From the NCBI RefSeq assembly GCF_000819685.1, contig NZ_CDBR01000005.1:1-64000 (forward strand): 64,000 nucleotides of DNA, read 5' to 3'. The notes beneath the pieces are model-generated. The model was not told the DNA's origin and made no database searches. It saw only the letters and a program-made list of their open reading frames with translations. This DNA comes from Aeromonas allosaccharophila (GTDB taxonomy: Bacteria > Pseudomonadota > Gammaproteobacteria > Enterobacterales > Aeromonadaceae). Of this stretch, positions 55,752 through 64,000 are shown piece by piece (position 1 is the first letter of the stretch; every line of letters begins with the position of its first letter). The translations under genes and the position numbers were made by a program.

Positions 55752-57578
55752 TCAGCCCTCGATGTCCATGACTACTCGAAAAGAGACCTTGATATTTTTG
55801 TAGGCCCCCCAGGACGTTGATCCTATGTTGCCCTCCCAAAAACGGCCGCTAATGTGGCCCTTTTCTTGGCACCATTCGTAGGCGTCCCACGCATCAATGA
55901 ACTCGAGACCCTGATGTTCTGTCCATGGAATCTGCTCTTCCCATGCCGCATGTGGAGGAAAGTCCTTGATCCAGAGTTTGCGAACTCCACCGTTGATGGC
56001 TTTAGAGTTGCTGACATCAATTCCGCTGGGATGTGGGAATTCAGCGACGTCAGGATTGGGCTCCAGAAACCTTGGCTCAGACCACTTGACGGCCGAAGGC
56101 ACATCTTGGCGGATAGCCTGTTCGCTTGCTTCTACCAGTGGACGAGGTGGCCAGTTTTCCCACGGAAAATCACCAAACGCCATCGACTCGTAGTGCTTGG
56201 AGTAAGCCGGTCGAATAGCGCGAAGCTCTTTCTGGGTGAGTAGCCTGAGGTTGACACCAAGTTGCCGCTCACGCCATGCGCAATAGGCTTGAGCATCAAC
56301 CCACGATGCGCCGACAGGAGCATCATCAGAGGCGCCTTCATTGGCGCGATCCCAAGGCTCGCGACGTTCGCCCTGTCGTTCATGGAAGCCTGTTTCCTCC
56401 AGCATCTGCCGGAATGAAGCGAGGTCTATCAGATCGCTGATAGCCAGCTTACGGCCTCCAATCTCGACGAGATGGAAGCCGTTTGGTAGCGGCCCTGCCC
56501 ATTTTGCTCGCTCTGGTGATGGCCAAATGCCTTGCTCTGTCAGCCATGTGCGGCGCACATCGACGGACGTTGTGAGTTGCCGCTCCATCATGCTTCCGCC
56601 TCGGTCGTAGAAGGCTTGTTCCGCTTTGTGGGCTTCGTCTTCGTCCCAGAACTCTTGGCGGAAATGCATGGCTCGACGCAAGTCGCTTTCACTCATCAAC
56701 TTTGATGGCAAATCTGCAATCGCCAATTTGTACGAATCGGCCAAATTGTCCGGCTTGGGCGGTTCATGTTCCCTGTAATCACGCCACAACAGGTCCCAGC
56801 AACCGTCATGAGCGCGTAGAACGGTGAGTCGGTTGTTGTAAGGAAGTACGTCAACCCATCCTTCGGGCTGAACGTCAAAAACGGCGCGGAACGCACGGAC
56901 GGCGGCAAAAGTCTTTGCATGTTGTGCCGTCCGGTCCTCGGGGCCGTACTTTAGTTCCCAGTAGTGTTTGTCGACTATGGTGCTAAGCGGGCCATCAACC
57001 AACTTGTTATCCAGAAAGCCCCACTGCTCCTTCAGGTCGTGCCGTCGTGCAAACAGGTCTTTGCCAAGCTGGGCTGCCACTTCCGGCAACGCATTGATGG
57101 ACTTGATTGCAGCGGCTGGGACTTGATGGCCATTCCCGTTATCCCAAGCGGACCAGTCCACGCCGTATCCAAGAAATACCCGACGAGGCGGCTGCTCTTG
57201 GGGGCCGAAGAAGATGCGGTCAGCCAACTCACGAGGGGTGGGGCCGCCATGTTCTGAAAAATAAAGATCTATGCAGCCGCCATGATCTACCGGAAAGGTG
57301 CCAACCTGCTTGGTACAACGGTGCTTTTTGAGGAAGGCTTGAAACTCGGGCCAGCCTTTATTTTGATAAGTCCCGAAGTCTCCGGCGAAGCCCAAGCGAT
57401 CGACAATAGCGTTGAGCGTCTGTCTATGTTTCAAGGGGTCAGCATCGGGATGAAGCACGCGTGATTTAGCGCCTTCTTTAATGTCCGCTGGTGATATTCC
57501 GCGCAGAGGAATGGCGTGGTAGTCGCGCAAAAGGAGGTAGCCGAGGCGACGCCCAGCAAAGTTGAGGTTATCAGACAC
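55752..57578 (-). CDS. Large island protein with C-terminal SUMF1/FGE-like domain
   Basis: A 608-residue protein. Residues about 375-608 read like a formylglycine-generating-enzyme/C-type-lectin fold (ASFRQMLEETGFHERQGERREPW, APVGASWVDAQAYCAWRERQLGVNLRLLTQKELRAI, and the end WGAYKNIKVSFRVV). The late Cys pair used by true FGE enzymes is not seen, so a binding rather than catalytic role is more likely. Residues 1-370 match nothing I recognise. It runs against all other island genes and is paired with the Cys-rich protein. Position between replication genes and a restriction system suggests cargo, possibly defence, but this is inference. Confidence 0.65.
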   Translation of the reverse strand: MSDNLNFAGRRLGYLLLRDYHAIPLRGISPADIKEGAKSRVLHPDADPLKHRQTLNAIVDRLGFAGDFGTYQNKGWPEFQAFLKKHRCTKQVGTFPVDHGGCIDLYFSEHGGPTPRELADRIFFGPQEQPPRRVFLGYGVDWSAWDNGNGHQVPAAAIKSINALPEVAAQLGKDLFARRHDLKEQWGFLDNKLVDGPLSTIVDKHYWELKYGPEDRTAQHAKTFAAVRAFRAVFDVQPEGWVDVLPYNNRLTVLRAHDGCWDLLWRDYREHEPPKPDNLADSYKLAIADLPSKLMSESDLRRAMHFRQEFWDEDEAHKAEQAFYDRGGSMMERQLTTSVDVRRTWLTEQGIWPSPERAKWAGPLPNGFHLVEIGGRKLAISDLIDLASFRQMLEETGFHERQGERREPWDRANEGASDDAPVGASWVDAQAYCAWRERQLGVNLRLLTQKELRAIRPAYSKHYESMAFGDFPWENWPPRPLVEASEQAIRQDVPSAVKWSEPRFLEPNPDVAEFPHPSGIDVSNSKAINGGVRKLWIKDFPPHAAWEEQIPWTEHQGLEFIDAWDAYEWCQEKGHISGRFWEGNIGSTSWGAYKNIKVSFRVVMDIEG

Positions 57579-57699
57579 TATATTCTCCTAACAAAATCAT
57601 CCCCCACCCCAAGGCCGCCAGTATGGGATCGTGATTAAGTTGAGTTGTTAGTGTGTTGATAACTTGTCGTTCTGATTTTCGAAACGAGGAGAACTTGCT

Positions 57700-58068
57700 T
57701 TCGGCGTTGGCGGCGCCGACGACCCGGCAGGGCGTCTCCGAGCCCTTGAGATGAAGGTTAAACTAATCGACCAACGAGAGTCAACGAGGCAAAGTTTATC
57801 TGGGCTCGACCTCTCCACTCTCATTGGCAAAGCCATGCTGACCATGTTGGCCGCTGTTGCAGAATTGGAACGTTCAAACATCAAGCTCCGGCAGATGGCA
57901 GGGATCGCCAAGGCGAAGGCAGAAGGTAAGGCGCTGGGGCGCGAGAAGACAATTAACGATGCTGCCGTTGCCATCTGGCGCAAAGAGAATTGAGCTAGCA
58001 TCAAGCTGACGGCTGAACACTTCGGGATCTCGCCCGCCAGTGTGAAACGAGCATGTCGGTCTGCGTAA
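57700..58068 (+). pseudogene. Degraded serine resolvase/invertase, C-terminal remnant
   Basis: The frame reads MKVKLIDQRESTRQ...LIGKAMLTMLAAVAELERSNIKLRQMAGIAKAKAEGKALGREK, then an in-frame TGA at 57991. It continues ASIKLTAEHFGISPASVKRACRSA with a Hin-type helix-turn-helix and a final stop at 58066-58068. The catalytic N-terminal half with the nucleophile Ser is missing. This is a relic of a Tn3-resolvase or Pin-type recombinase, marking an older insertion between the cargo pair and hsdR. Confidence 0.7.
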
Positions 58069-58208
58069 TTAGCCATCTGCGCAGGTGTTTATTCCTTTGA
58101 TAACGCTTCAGGTATGTTCCTGTTCAAGTTTTGGACTCATAACTCTCCCATATATCCCCGTATTCATGAGAACATCAGCACCAGTCCTCTTTCAAACCGG
58201 AGTGCGCT

Positions 58209-60674
58209 GTGTCGCCCATCAACAAAGCAACCCTCACCGAAGCCGACATCATCTCGAAATACCTGCTGCCTGCTATCAAGGCTGCGGGGTGGGATGACCT
58301 GACTCAGGTTCGCCAAGAGGTGAAGCTGCGGGATGGCAAGGTGGTGGTGCGCGGCCAGATGGCTGCACGCAAGAAGGTCAAATCGGCCGATATCGTGCTC
58401 TATCACAAGATGGGCTTGCCACTGGCGGTGATCGAGGCCAAAGCCAACAAGCATGAGATTGGCAAGGGGATGCAACAGGGGCTCGATTATGCCCGTCTGC
58501 TGGATGTGCCGTTCACGTTTGCCAGCAATGGCGATGGCTTTGTATTTCATGACAAGACCAATCCGGCCAAGCTGGAATCCGAGATCGCGCTGGAGGATTT
58601 CCCCAGCCCGGGCCAGCTTTGGGACAAACTCTGCACCTGGAAGGGCTACACCCAGGCTCAGCTGCCTGTCATCAGCCAGGACTATTACTCTGATGGCAGC
58701 GGCAAATCTCCCCGCTACTACCAACTGCAGGCCATCAACAAGACCGTAGAAGCAATATCGAAAGGTGAGGATCGGGTATTGCTGGTTATGGCCACCGGTA
58801 CCGGCAAGACCTACACCGCATTTCAGATCATCTGGCGTTTGTGGAAGGCGGGCGCCAAGAAGCGAATCCTGTTTCTGGCCGATCGCAACATTCTGGTAGA
58901 TCAAACCAAGATCAATGATTTTCAGCCCTTTGGCTCGGCCATGACCAAGGTCACCGGGCGCACGATCGACCCCGCCTATGAGATCCACCTTGCCCTCTAT
59001 CAGGCGCTCACCGGGCCGGAAGAGTCGCAGAAAGCCTTCAAGCAGGTCTCCCCCGACTTCTTCGACCTGATCGTGGTGGATGAGTGCCATCGGGGCAGCG
59101 CCGCCGAAGACAGCGCCTGGCGCGAGATCCTCGAATACTTCTCATCGGCCACCCAGATTGGTCTCACCGCCACGCCCAAGGAGACCGAAACCGTCTCCAG
59201 CACCGATTACTTCGGTGACCCTGTTTATACCTACTCCCTCAAAGAGGGGATCGAAGATGGTTTTCTTGCCCCCTACAAGGTGGTGCGGGTCGATATCGAT
59301 GTCGATCTGCAGGGGTGGCGTCCCACCAAAGGGCAGATGGACAAACAGGGCAACCTGATTGAAGACCGTATCTATAACCAGAAGGATTTTGACCGCACTC
59401 TGGTGATCGACGAGCGTACCCAGCTGGTGGCCGAGACCATCACCAACTACCTCAAGAAAACCGACCCGATGGCCAAGACCATCGTGTTCTGCAACGACAT
59501 CGATCATGCCGACCGGATGCGACGGGCGCTGGTCAACCTCAACCCGGAACAGATGGCCAAGGATGAGCGCTATGTGATGAAAATCACTGGCGATGATGAC
59601 CTTGGCAAAGCCCAGCTCGACAACTTCATCAACCCGAAAAAGCCCTATCCGGTCATCGCTACTACCTCCGAGCTGATGACCACCGGCGTCGATGCCAAAA
59701 CCTGCAAGCTGGTGGTGCTGGACCAAAACATCCAGTCCATGACCAAGTTCAAGCAGATCATCGGCCGTGGTACCCGTATCGACGACAAGTACGGCAAGCT
59801 CTGGTTTACCATTCTCGATTTCAAGAAGGCTACCGAGCTGTTTGCCGATCCCCGTTTCGACGGCGAACCGGAGCGCGTCATGGTGGTCAAACCGGCAGAC
59901 ATCAACAATCCGGATGAAGGCCTGGGCGATATCATCGATAGCGCCGATCCACTGCCTGCCGATGAACCCGGCGACCATGGCGATCCGTTTGCCCCCGGAG
60001 TCGATGAACAACCCGGCAGCTACACGATCGGTAGTGATGGTGGCCAGAGTGGCGCAGGGGGCCAGGGCACAGGCCCGCTGGGTGGCCCCGAGCCCGGAGT
60101 CAGCAAGTATTATGTCAACGGCGTGGCGGTCAGCGTCATCGCCGAGCGGGTGCAGTATTACGATGCCGATGGCAAGTTGGTGACCGAATCCTTCAAGGAC
60201 TACACCAAGAAGACCCTGCTCAAAGAGTTTGCCACCCTCGATGCGTTCACCAAACGTTGGCAAGCCGCCGAACGCAAGCAAGCCATCATGGATGAATTGG
60301 CTCAGGCGGGCGTGCTGTGGGAGGTGTTGGAGCAGGAAGTGGGTAAGGAGCTCGACCCGTTCGACCTTATCTGCCACGTGGTATACGATCAGCCGCCACT
60401 GACCCGCCGTGAGCGGGCCAACAACGTCAAAAAGCGCAATTACTTCACCAAGTACAACGACACCGCCCAGCAGGTGCTTACCAGCCTGCTCGACAAGTAT
60501 GCCGATCAGGGGGTGACCGAGATTGAGACCAAGGATGCGCTAAAAGTCGCCCCCTTTACCGAGCTGGGTCGCCCGCTGGAGTTGGCCAAGAAGGGTTTTG
60601 GTGGCCCCAAACAGTTCGAGCAGGCCATCACCGAACTGGAACAAGAAATTTACCGTGAGCAGCAGAGCGCCTGA
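58209..60674 (+). CDS. hsdR: Type I restriction enzyme, R subunit
   Basis: An 821-residue restriction and translocation subunit. An N-terminal PD-(D/E)xK nuclease region contains [29 protein letters not shown]. The SF2 helicase motor has Walker [12 protein letters not shown] (about residue 194) and the DECH box VVDECHRGS (about 289), and later motifs include [11 protein letters not shown] Gly-rich linker (about 600-630) precedes the C-terminal HsdM-binding part. Length and motifs suit the EcoAI/type IB-like group. GTG start with GGAG 6 nt upstream. It is intact and should cut unmodified DNA together with HsdM and HsdS. Confidence 0.93.
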   Translation: MSPINKATLTEADIISKYLLPAIKAAGWDDLTQVRQEVKLRDGKVVVRGQMAARKKVKSADIVLYHKMGLPLAVIEAKANKHEIGKGMQQGLDYARLLDVPFTFASNGDGFVFHDKTNPAKLESEIALEDFPSPGQLWDKLCTWKGYTQAQLPVISQDYYSDGSGKSPRYYQLQAINKTVEAISKGEDRVLLVMATGTGKTYTAFQIIWRLWKAGAKKRILFLADRNILVDQTKINDFQPFGSAMTKVTGRTIDPAYEIHLALYQALTGPEESQKAFKQVSPDFFDLIVVDECHRGSAAEDSAWREILEYFSSATQIGLTATPKETETVSSTDYFGDPVYTYSLKEGIEDGFLAPYKVVRVDIDVDLQGWRPTKGQMDKQGNLIEDRIYNQKDFDRTLVIDERTQLVAETITNYLKKTDPMAKTIVFCNDIDHADRMRRALVNLNPEQMAKDERYVMKITGDDDLGKAQLDNFINPKKPYPVIATTSELMTTGVDAKTCKLVVLDQNIQSMTKFKQIIGRGTRIDDKYGKLWFTILDFKKATELFADPRFDGEPERVMVVKPADINNPDEGLGDIIDSADPLPADEPGDHGDPFAPGVDEQPGSYTIGSDGGQSGAGGQGTGPLGGPEPGVSKYYVNGVAVSVIAERVQYYDADGKLVTESFKDYTKKTLLKEFATLDAFTKRWQAAERKQAIMDELAQAGVLWEVLEQEVGKELDPFDLICHVVYDQPPLTRRERANNVKKRNYFTKYNDTAQQVLTSLLDKYADQGVTEIETKDALKVAPFTELGRPLELAKKGFGGPKQFEQAITELEQEIYREQQSA

Positions 60675-60794
60675 CGACCTGACTGCTTCTGAACTACCAT
60701 GCGGCCATTCCAATGATGGCCGCTTGTTTTATCGATACTCCTGACGCATTCGCCCCTGTATTCGTCACCATTTGTGTAAAAAGCAGAGAATTCC

Positions 60795-62282
60795 ATGTCA
60801 TCCATCAGCTCAGTCATCAAATCCATTCAGGACATCATGCGCAAGGACGCCGGTATCGACGGCGATGCCCAGCGCCTCGGCCAGCTCTCCTGGCTGCTGT
60901 TTTTGAAAGTGTTCGACGCCCAGGAAGAGGAGCTGGAGTTTGAGCAGGATAACTACCGCTGCCCCATCCCCGAGCGTTTCCTGTGGCGCAACTGGGCGGC
61001 CGATAGCGAAGGGCTGACCGGCGATGCCCTGCTCGATTTCGTCAACAACGATCTGTTCGACAGCCTGAAAAACCAGCCTGCCAATATCAGTCTCAACCCC
61101 CGTGGCTATGTGGTGAAAGAGGCGTTCAGCGATGCTTTCAACTACATGAAGAACGGCACCCTGCTTAAGCAGGTGATCAACAAGCTCAACGAGATCGACT
61201 TCACCGACAGCAGCGAACGCCACCTGTTCGGCGACATCTACGAGCAGATCCTGCGTGACCTGCAAAGTGCCGGTAACGCGGGCGAGTTCTACACCCCACG
61301 CGCCGTAACCCGCTTTATGGTGAACCGCATCGACCCCAAACTCGGCGAGCGGATCATGGACCCGGCCTGCGGCACCGGCGGCTTTCTCGCCTGCGCCTTC
61401 GATCATGTCAAAGAGCACTATGTCGAGACCGCTGCCGACCATCAGACCCTGCAGCAGCAGATCCTGGGGGTCGAGAAGAAGCAACTGCCGCACCTCCTTT
61501 GCACTACCAATATGCTGCTGCACGGCATCGAGGTGCCGGTGCAGATCCGCCACGGCAACACTCTCGATACGCCGCTGTCGAGCTGGGATAGCGATATCGA
61601 TGTGATCCTCACCAACCCGCCCTTTGGTGGTACCGAAGAGGATGGCATCGAGCAGAACTTCCCGGCCGATCTGCGCACCCGCGAAACTGCCGACCTGTTC
61701 CTGCAGCTCATCATCGAAGTTCTGAAAAAGGGCGGCCGCGCCGCCGTGGTGCTGCCTGATGGCACCCTGTTTGGCGAAGGGGTCAAAACCAAGATCAAGC
61801 AACTGCTCACTGCTGAGTGCAACCTGCACACCATAGTGCGGCTGCCCAACGGGGTGTTTGCCCCCTATACCGGCATCAAGACCAATATCCTCTTCTTCAC
61901 AAAGGGCCAGCCCACCAAGGATGTCTGGTTCTACGAGCACCCCTATCCGGTTGGGGTGAAGAGCTACAGCAAGACCAAGCCGATGAAGTTCGAGGAGTTT
62001 GAAGCTGAAATCGCCTGGTGGGGGGATGAGGCTGACGGCTTTGCTGCCCGGGTTGAGAACGAACAAGCCTGGAAGGTCAGTATCGACACCATTATCGAGC
62101 GTAACTTTAACCTCGATATTAAAAACCCCCATGTCGGTGAGCAGATAAGCCATGACCCCGACGAGCTGCTGGCGCGCTATGCCACAGAGCAGGCTGAAAT
62201 CCAGACCCTGCGTGACCAGCTAAAAGCCATTCTGAGCGACGCCCTGTGCAAAGGTGCGGCCAAGCAAGGGGAGCAGGCATAA
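60795..62282 (+). CDS. hsdM: Type I restriction-modification methyltransferase, M subunit
   Basis: A 495-residue N6-adenine methyltransferase. The N-terminal HsdM_N helical domain is present. The S-adenosylmethionine motif is MDPACGTGGFLACAFDH (about residue 189), and the catalytic motif NPPFGG (about residue 273) is complete. It lies 120 bp after hsdR, and its stop overlaps the hsdS start (TAATG), which couples M and S production. Confidence 0.95.
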   Translation: MSSISSVIKSIQDIMRKDAGIDGDAQRLGQLSWLLFLKVFDAQEEELEFEQDNYRCPIPERFLWRNWAADSEGLTGDALLDFVNNDLFDSLKNQPANISLNPRGYVVKEAFSDAFNYMKNGTLLKQVINKLNEIDFTDSSERHLFGDIYEQILRDLQSAGNAGEFYTPRAVTRFMVNRIDPKLGERIMDPACGTGGFLACAFDHVKEHYVETAADHQTLQQQILGVEKKQLPHLLCTTNMLLHGIEVPVQIRHGNTLDTPLSSWDSDIDVILTNPPFGGTEEDGIEQNFPADLRTRETADLFLQLIIEVLKKGGRAAVVLPDGTLFGEGVKTKIKQLLTAECNLHTIVRLPNGVFAPYTGIKTNILFFTKGQPTKDVWFYEHPYPVGVKSYSKTKPMKFEEFEAEIAWWGDEADGFAARVENEQAWKVSIDTIIERNFNLDIKNPHVGEQISHDPDELLARYATEQAEIQTLRDQLKAILSDALCKGAAKQGEQA

Positions 62283-63979
62283 TGGCGATAGAGAATCTGA
62301 TTACCGACCACCTGGATCTCTGGACTGCGGCGGTGCGCCCGAAAAGCAGTGCCGGACGCGGTAGCAACAGCAAGCTGGAACTCACCGGCATCAAAAAGCT
62401 GCGTGAGCTGATTTTGGAGCTGGCCGTGCGCGGCAAACTGGTGCCACAAGACCCCAGTCATGAACCGGCCTCCGTGCTGTTGGAACGGATTACCGCCGAA
62501 AAAGCGCAGTTGGTGAAAGAGGGCAAAATTAAAATGCCCAAAGCCTTGCCTGAAATTGGTGAGGAAGAGAAGCAATTTGAATTACCAAAAGGATGGGCAT
62601 GGTGCAGGCTGAATGATATTATTAATATATCATCTGGTGATGGACTCACATCGAAACAGATGGCTGTTGATGGTGATATTCCTGTTTTTGGTGGGAATGG
62701 AATTACAGGTTATCACGATAAATATAATGTCAGTCAACCTACTTTGGTTATTGGAAGAGTGGGTTTTTACTGTGGGTCAGTTCATATAACACCCCAAAAG
62801 GCATGGGTTACAGACAATGCATTTGTAACCAATTTTTCATATCTCAATATAGATATTAACTTTTTGTTTTTGTTGTTAAAAGCAACAGACCTTAATGAAA
62901 ATGATAATGCAACTGCACAACCTGTAATTTCTGGAAGAAAGCTATACCCAATAGTTGTTTGTTTACCCCCATTATCAGAACAACATAGTATCGTTACAAA
63001 AGTCGATGAACTGATGGCCCTCTGTGACCAGCTGGAGCAGTGCAGCGAGTCGCAGCTGGCGGCCCATCAGACGCTGGTGGAGACCCTGCTCGCTACGCTG
63101 ACAGATTCAGGCGATGCCGACGAGCTGGCGCAAAATTGGGCGCGGTTAAGCACTCACTTCGATACCCTCTTTACCACCGAGGCCAGTATCGACGCTTTGA
63201 AACAGACGATCCTGCAACTGGCAGTGATGGGCAAGCTGGTGCCGCAAGACCCGAGCGATGAACCCGCCGCAGTCTTGCTGGAGCGTATCGCCGCCGAAAA
63301 AGCCCAGCTGGTCAAAGAGAAGAAAATTAAAAAAGAGAAACCGCTGCCTGCGATCAGCGAAGACGAAAAGCCGTTTGAGCTACCACAGGGGTGGGCGTGG
63401 GCTCGAGGCGAAGATATTGCAGATTTTGTTGATCCACAACCTAGTCATCGCACTCCACCAGAAGTAGAAGACGGTGTTCCATACATTGGTTATACGGATA
63501 TTGATCATGAGCGCGGCATTAACTTTGATAACGCTAGAAAAGTATCTGAAGTTATATTGCAAGAACATAAAGAACGTTATCAAATTAAAGATGGCGATTT
63601 TGTATTTGGAAAAATTGGAACGTTAGGTAAGCCATTTTTCTTGCAAGCACCGTTTAACTATTGCTTGTCCGCAAATCTTATTTTAATTCAGCCAAGAATA
63701 GGTTGTACTCATCCTGTTTATTTAGCTACTTACCTAAATAGTCCAACTTTATACCAAACCTTGGACATACAAAAAACCAATAGCACTCATGCTGTATTCG
63801 GGATCAAGAAAGCAAGGTTGCTAGTGGTTCCTTTTCCTCCCATCTCAGAGCAACATAGAATAGTTACTAAGGTTGATGAATTAATGACCCTCTGCGATCA
63901 ACTGAAATCCCGCCTACAAACCAGCCAGCAGACCCAGCTTGCCTTGGCCGAGTCGCTAGTGGAAGGAGCCCTTGCCTGA
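62282..63979 (+). CDS. hsdS: Type I restriction-modification specificity subunit
   Basis: A 577-residue specificity protein with two target-recognition domains (about residues 95-240 and 375-530). They are separated and followed by conserved helical spacers; the motif ELAVRGKLVPQDPSHEPASVLLERITAEKAQLVKE is repeated as QLAVMGKLVPQDPSDEPAAVLLERIAAEKAQLVKE. Both recognition segments are much more AT-rich than the spacers, the usual mosaic sign of domain exchange. Each ends with a PPISEQHRIVTKVDELM-type block. It determines the bipartite DNA sequence; the target cannot be predicted by eye. Its stop overlaps a further ATG (63979). Confidence 0.92.
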   Translation: MAIENLITDHLDLWTAAVRPKSSAGRGSNSKLELTGIKKLRELILELAVRGKLVPQDPSHEPASVLLERITAEKAQLVKEGKIKMPKALPEIGEEEKQFELPKGWAWCRLNDIINISSGDGLTSKQMAVDGDIPVFGGNGITGYHDKYNVSQPTLVIGRVGFYCGSVHITPQKAWVTDNAFVTNFSYLNIDINFLFLLLKATDLNENDNATAQPVISGRKLYPIVVCLPPLSEQHSIVTKVDELMALCDQLEQCSESQLAAHQTLVETLLATLTDSGDADELAQNWARLSTHFDTLFTTEASIDALKQTILQLAVMGKLVPQDPSDEPAAVLLERIAAEKAQLVKEKKIKKEKPLPAISEDEKPFELPQGWAWARGEDIADFVDPQPSHRTPPEVEDGVPYIGYTDIDHERGINFDNARKVSEVILQEHKERYQIKDGDFVFGKIGTLGKPFFLQAPFNYCLSANLILIQPRIGCTHPVYLATYLNSPTLYQTLDIQKTNSTHAVFGIKKARLLVVPFPPISEQHRIVTKVDELMTLCDQLKSRLQTSQQTQLALAESLVEGALA

Positions 63980-64000
63980 TGCCCTATGCTCGCCCTTGGC
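63979..64000 (+). CDS. Start of a next gene coupled to hsdS (partial)
   Basis: The ATG at 63979 overlaps the hsdS stop (TGATG), and seven codons (MPYARPW) are visible before the window ends. The GGAAGGAG at 63961-63968 is a good ribosome site. The overlap suggests a fourth gene of the restriction-modification operon, but nothing more can be said. Confidence 0.3.

Noticed and set aside
55752-57578. Target protein of a diversity-generating retroelement (C-type-lectin-like C-terminus)
   Set aside because: No reverse transcriptase, accessory gene or template repeat is visible in the window.
48400-64000. Distal attachment site of the island
   Set aside because: I found no second copy of the tRNA 3' end in the window; the island most likely continues past the right edge.

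Overview
The window looks like a chromosomal segment of an Aeromonas-type gammaproteobacterium. The backbone is GC-rich, and several gene orders point to a gammaproteobacterial core: recB-recD, pepA-holC-valS beside a divergent lptF-lptG, and an sgrR-type regulator. Enzymes such as the lip/lif secreted lipase pair, KatG and a clade-3 catalase fit Aeromonas. The genus assignment is inference from gene content; no 16S gene is present.

Layout. 1-3209: end of recB and all of recD. 3270-5031: an AT-rich membrane gene resembling phage-abortive-infection proteins, followed by two palindromic interspersed elements. 5032-10344: a PAS-GGDEF cyclase, an outer-membrane beta-barrel, a DcuC-type transporter and an XRE regulator. 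10385-16674: a PhnR-like GntR regulator divergent from a six-gene uptake and hydrolysis operon for an organophosphorus compound. A PHO-box-like promoter and a repeated operator candidate lie between them. 16785-24121: a second diguanylate cyclase, a DUF2214 protein, a DMT transporter, a GST, metY with MetJ boxes, and sgrR divergent from an unannotated 58-aa ORF that resembles SgrT. 24267-34654: katG, a thioesterase, an exported protein, the lipase and its chaperone, tyrS, a LuxR regulator, a periplasmic binding protein, a repeat-rich lipoprotein and a DUF1496 protein. 34740-39958: a tiny basic ORF, catalase, a YhhY-like acetyltransferase with an AraC/GyrI protein, a SieB-like protein, and a CaCA exchanger under a yybP-ykoY manganese riboswitch. 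40029-48183: valS, holC, pepA, lptF, lptG and an RDD protein.

From 48327 to the right edge the window enters a mobile island. It begins at tRNA-Leu(CAA), the counterpart of the leuX gene used by P4. It carries a tyrosine integrase, small overlapping ORFs and a P4-alpha-like primase-helicase. Two iteron-like repeat fields follow (CCCTACC repeats, then Dam-site-rich inverted repeats), which suggests a satellite origin of replication. The cargo comprises an opposite-strand pair (SUMF1-like protein plus Cys-rich protein) of unknown role, a resolvase relic and a complete type I restriction-modification system (hsdR, hsdM, hsdS). The distal attachment site is not in the window.

The most interesting signals are the satellite-like island with its putative origin and unknown cargo pair, the SgrT-like small gene, the PhoB/PhnR-type organophosphorus operon, and a duplicated lptF-lptG junction that creates a mini-ORF coupled to lptG.
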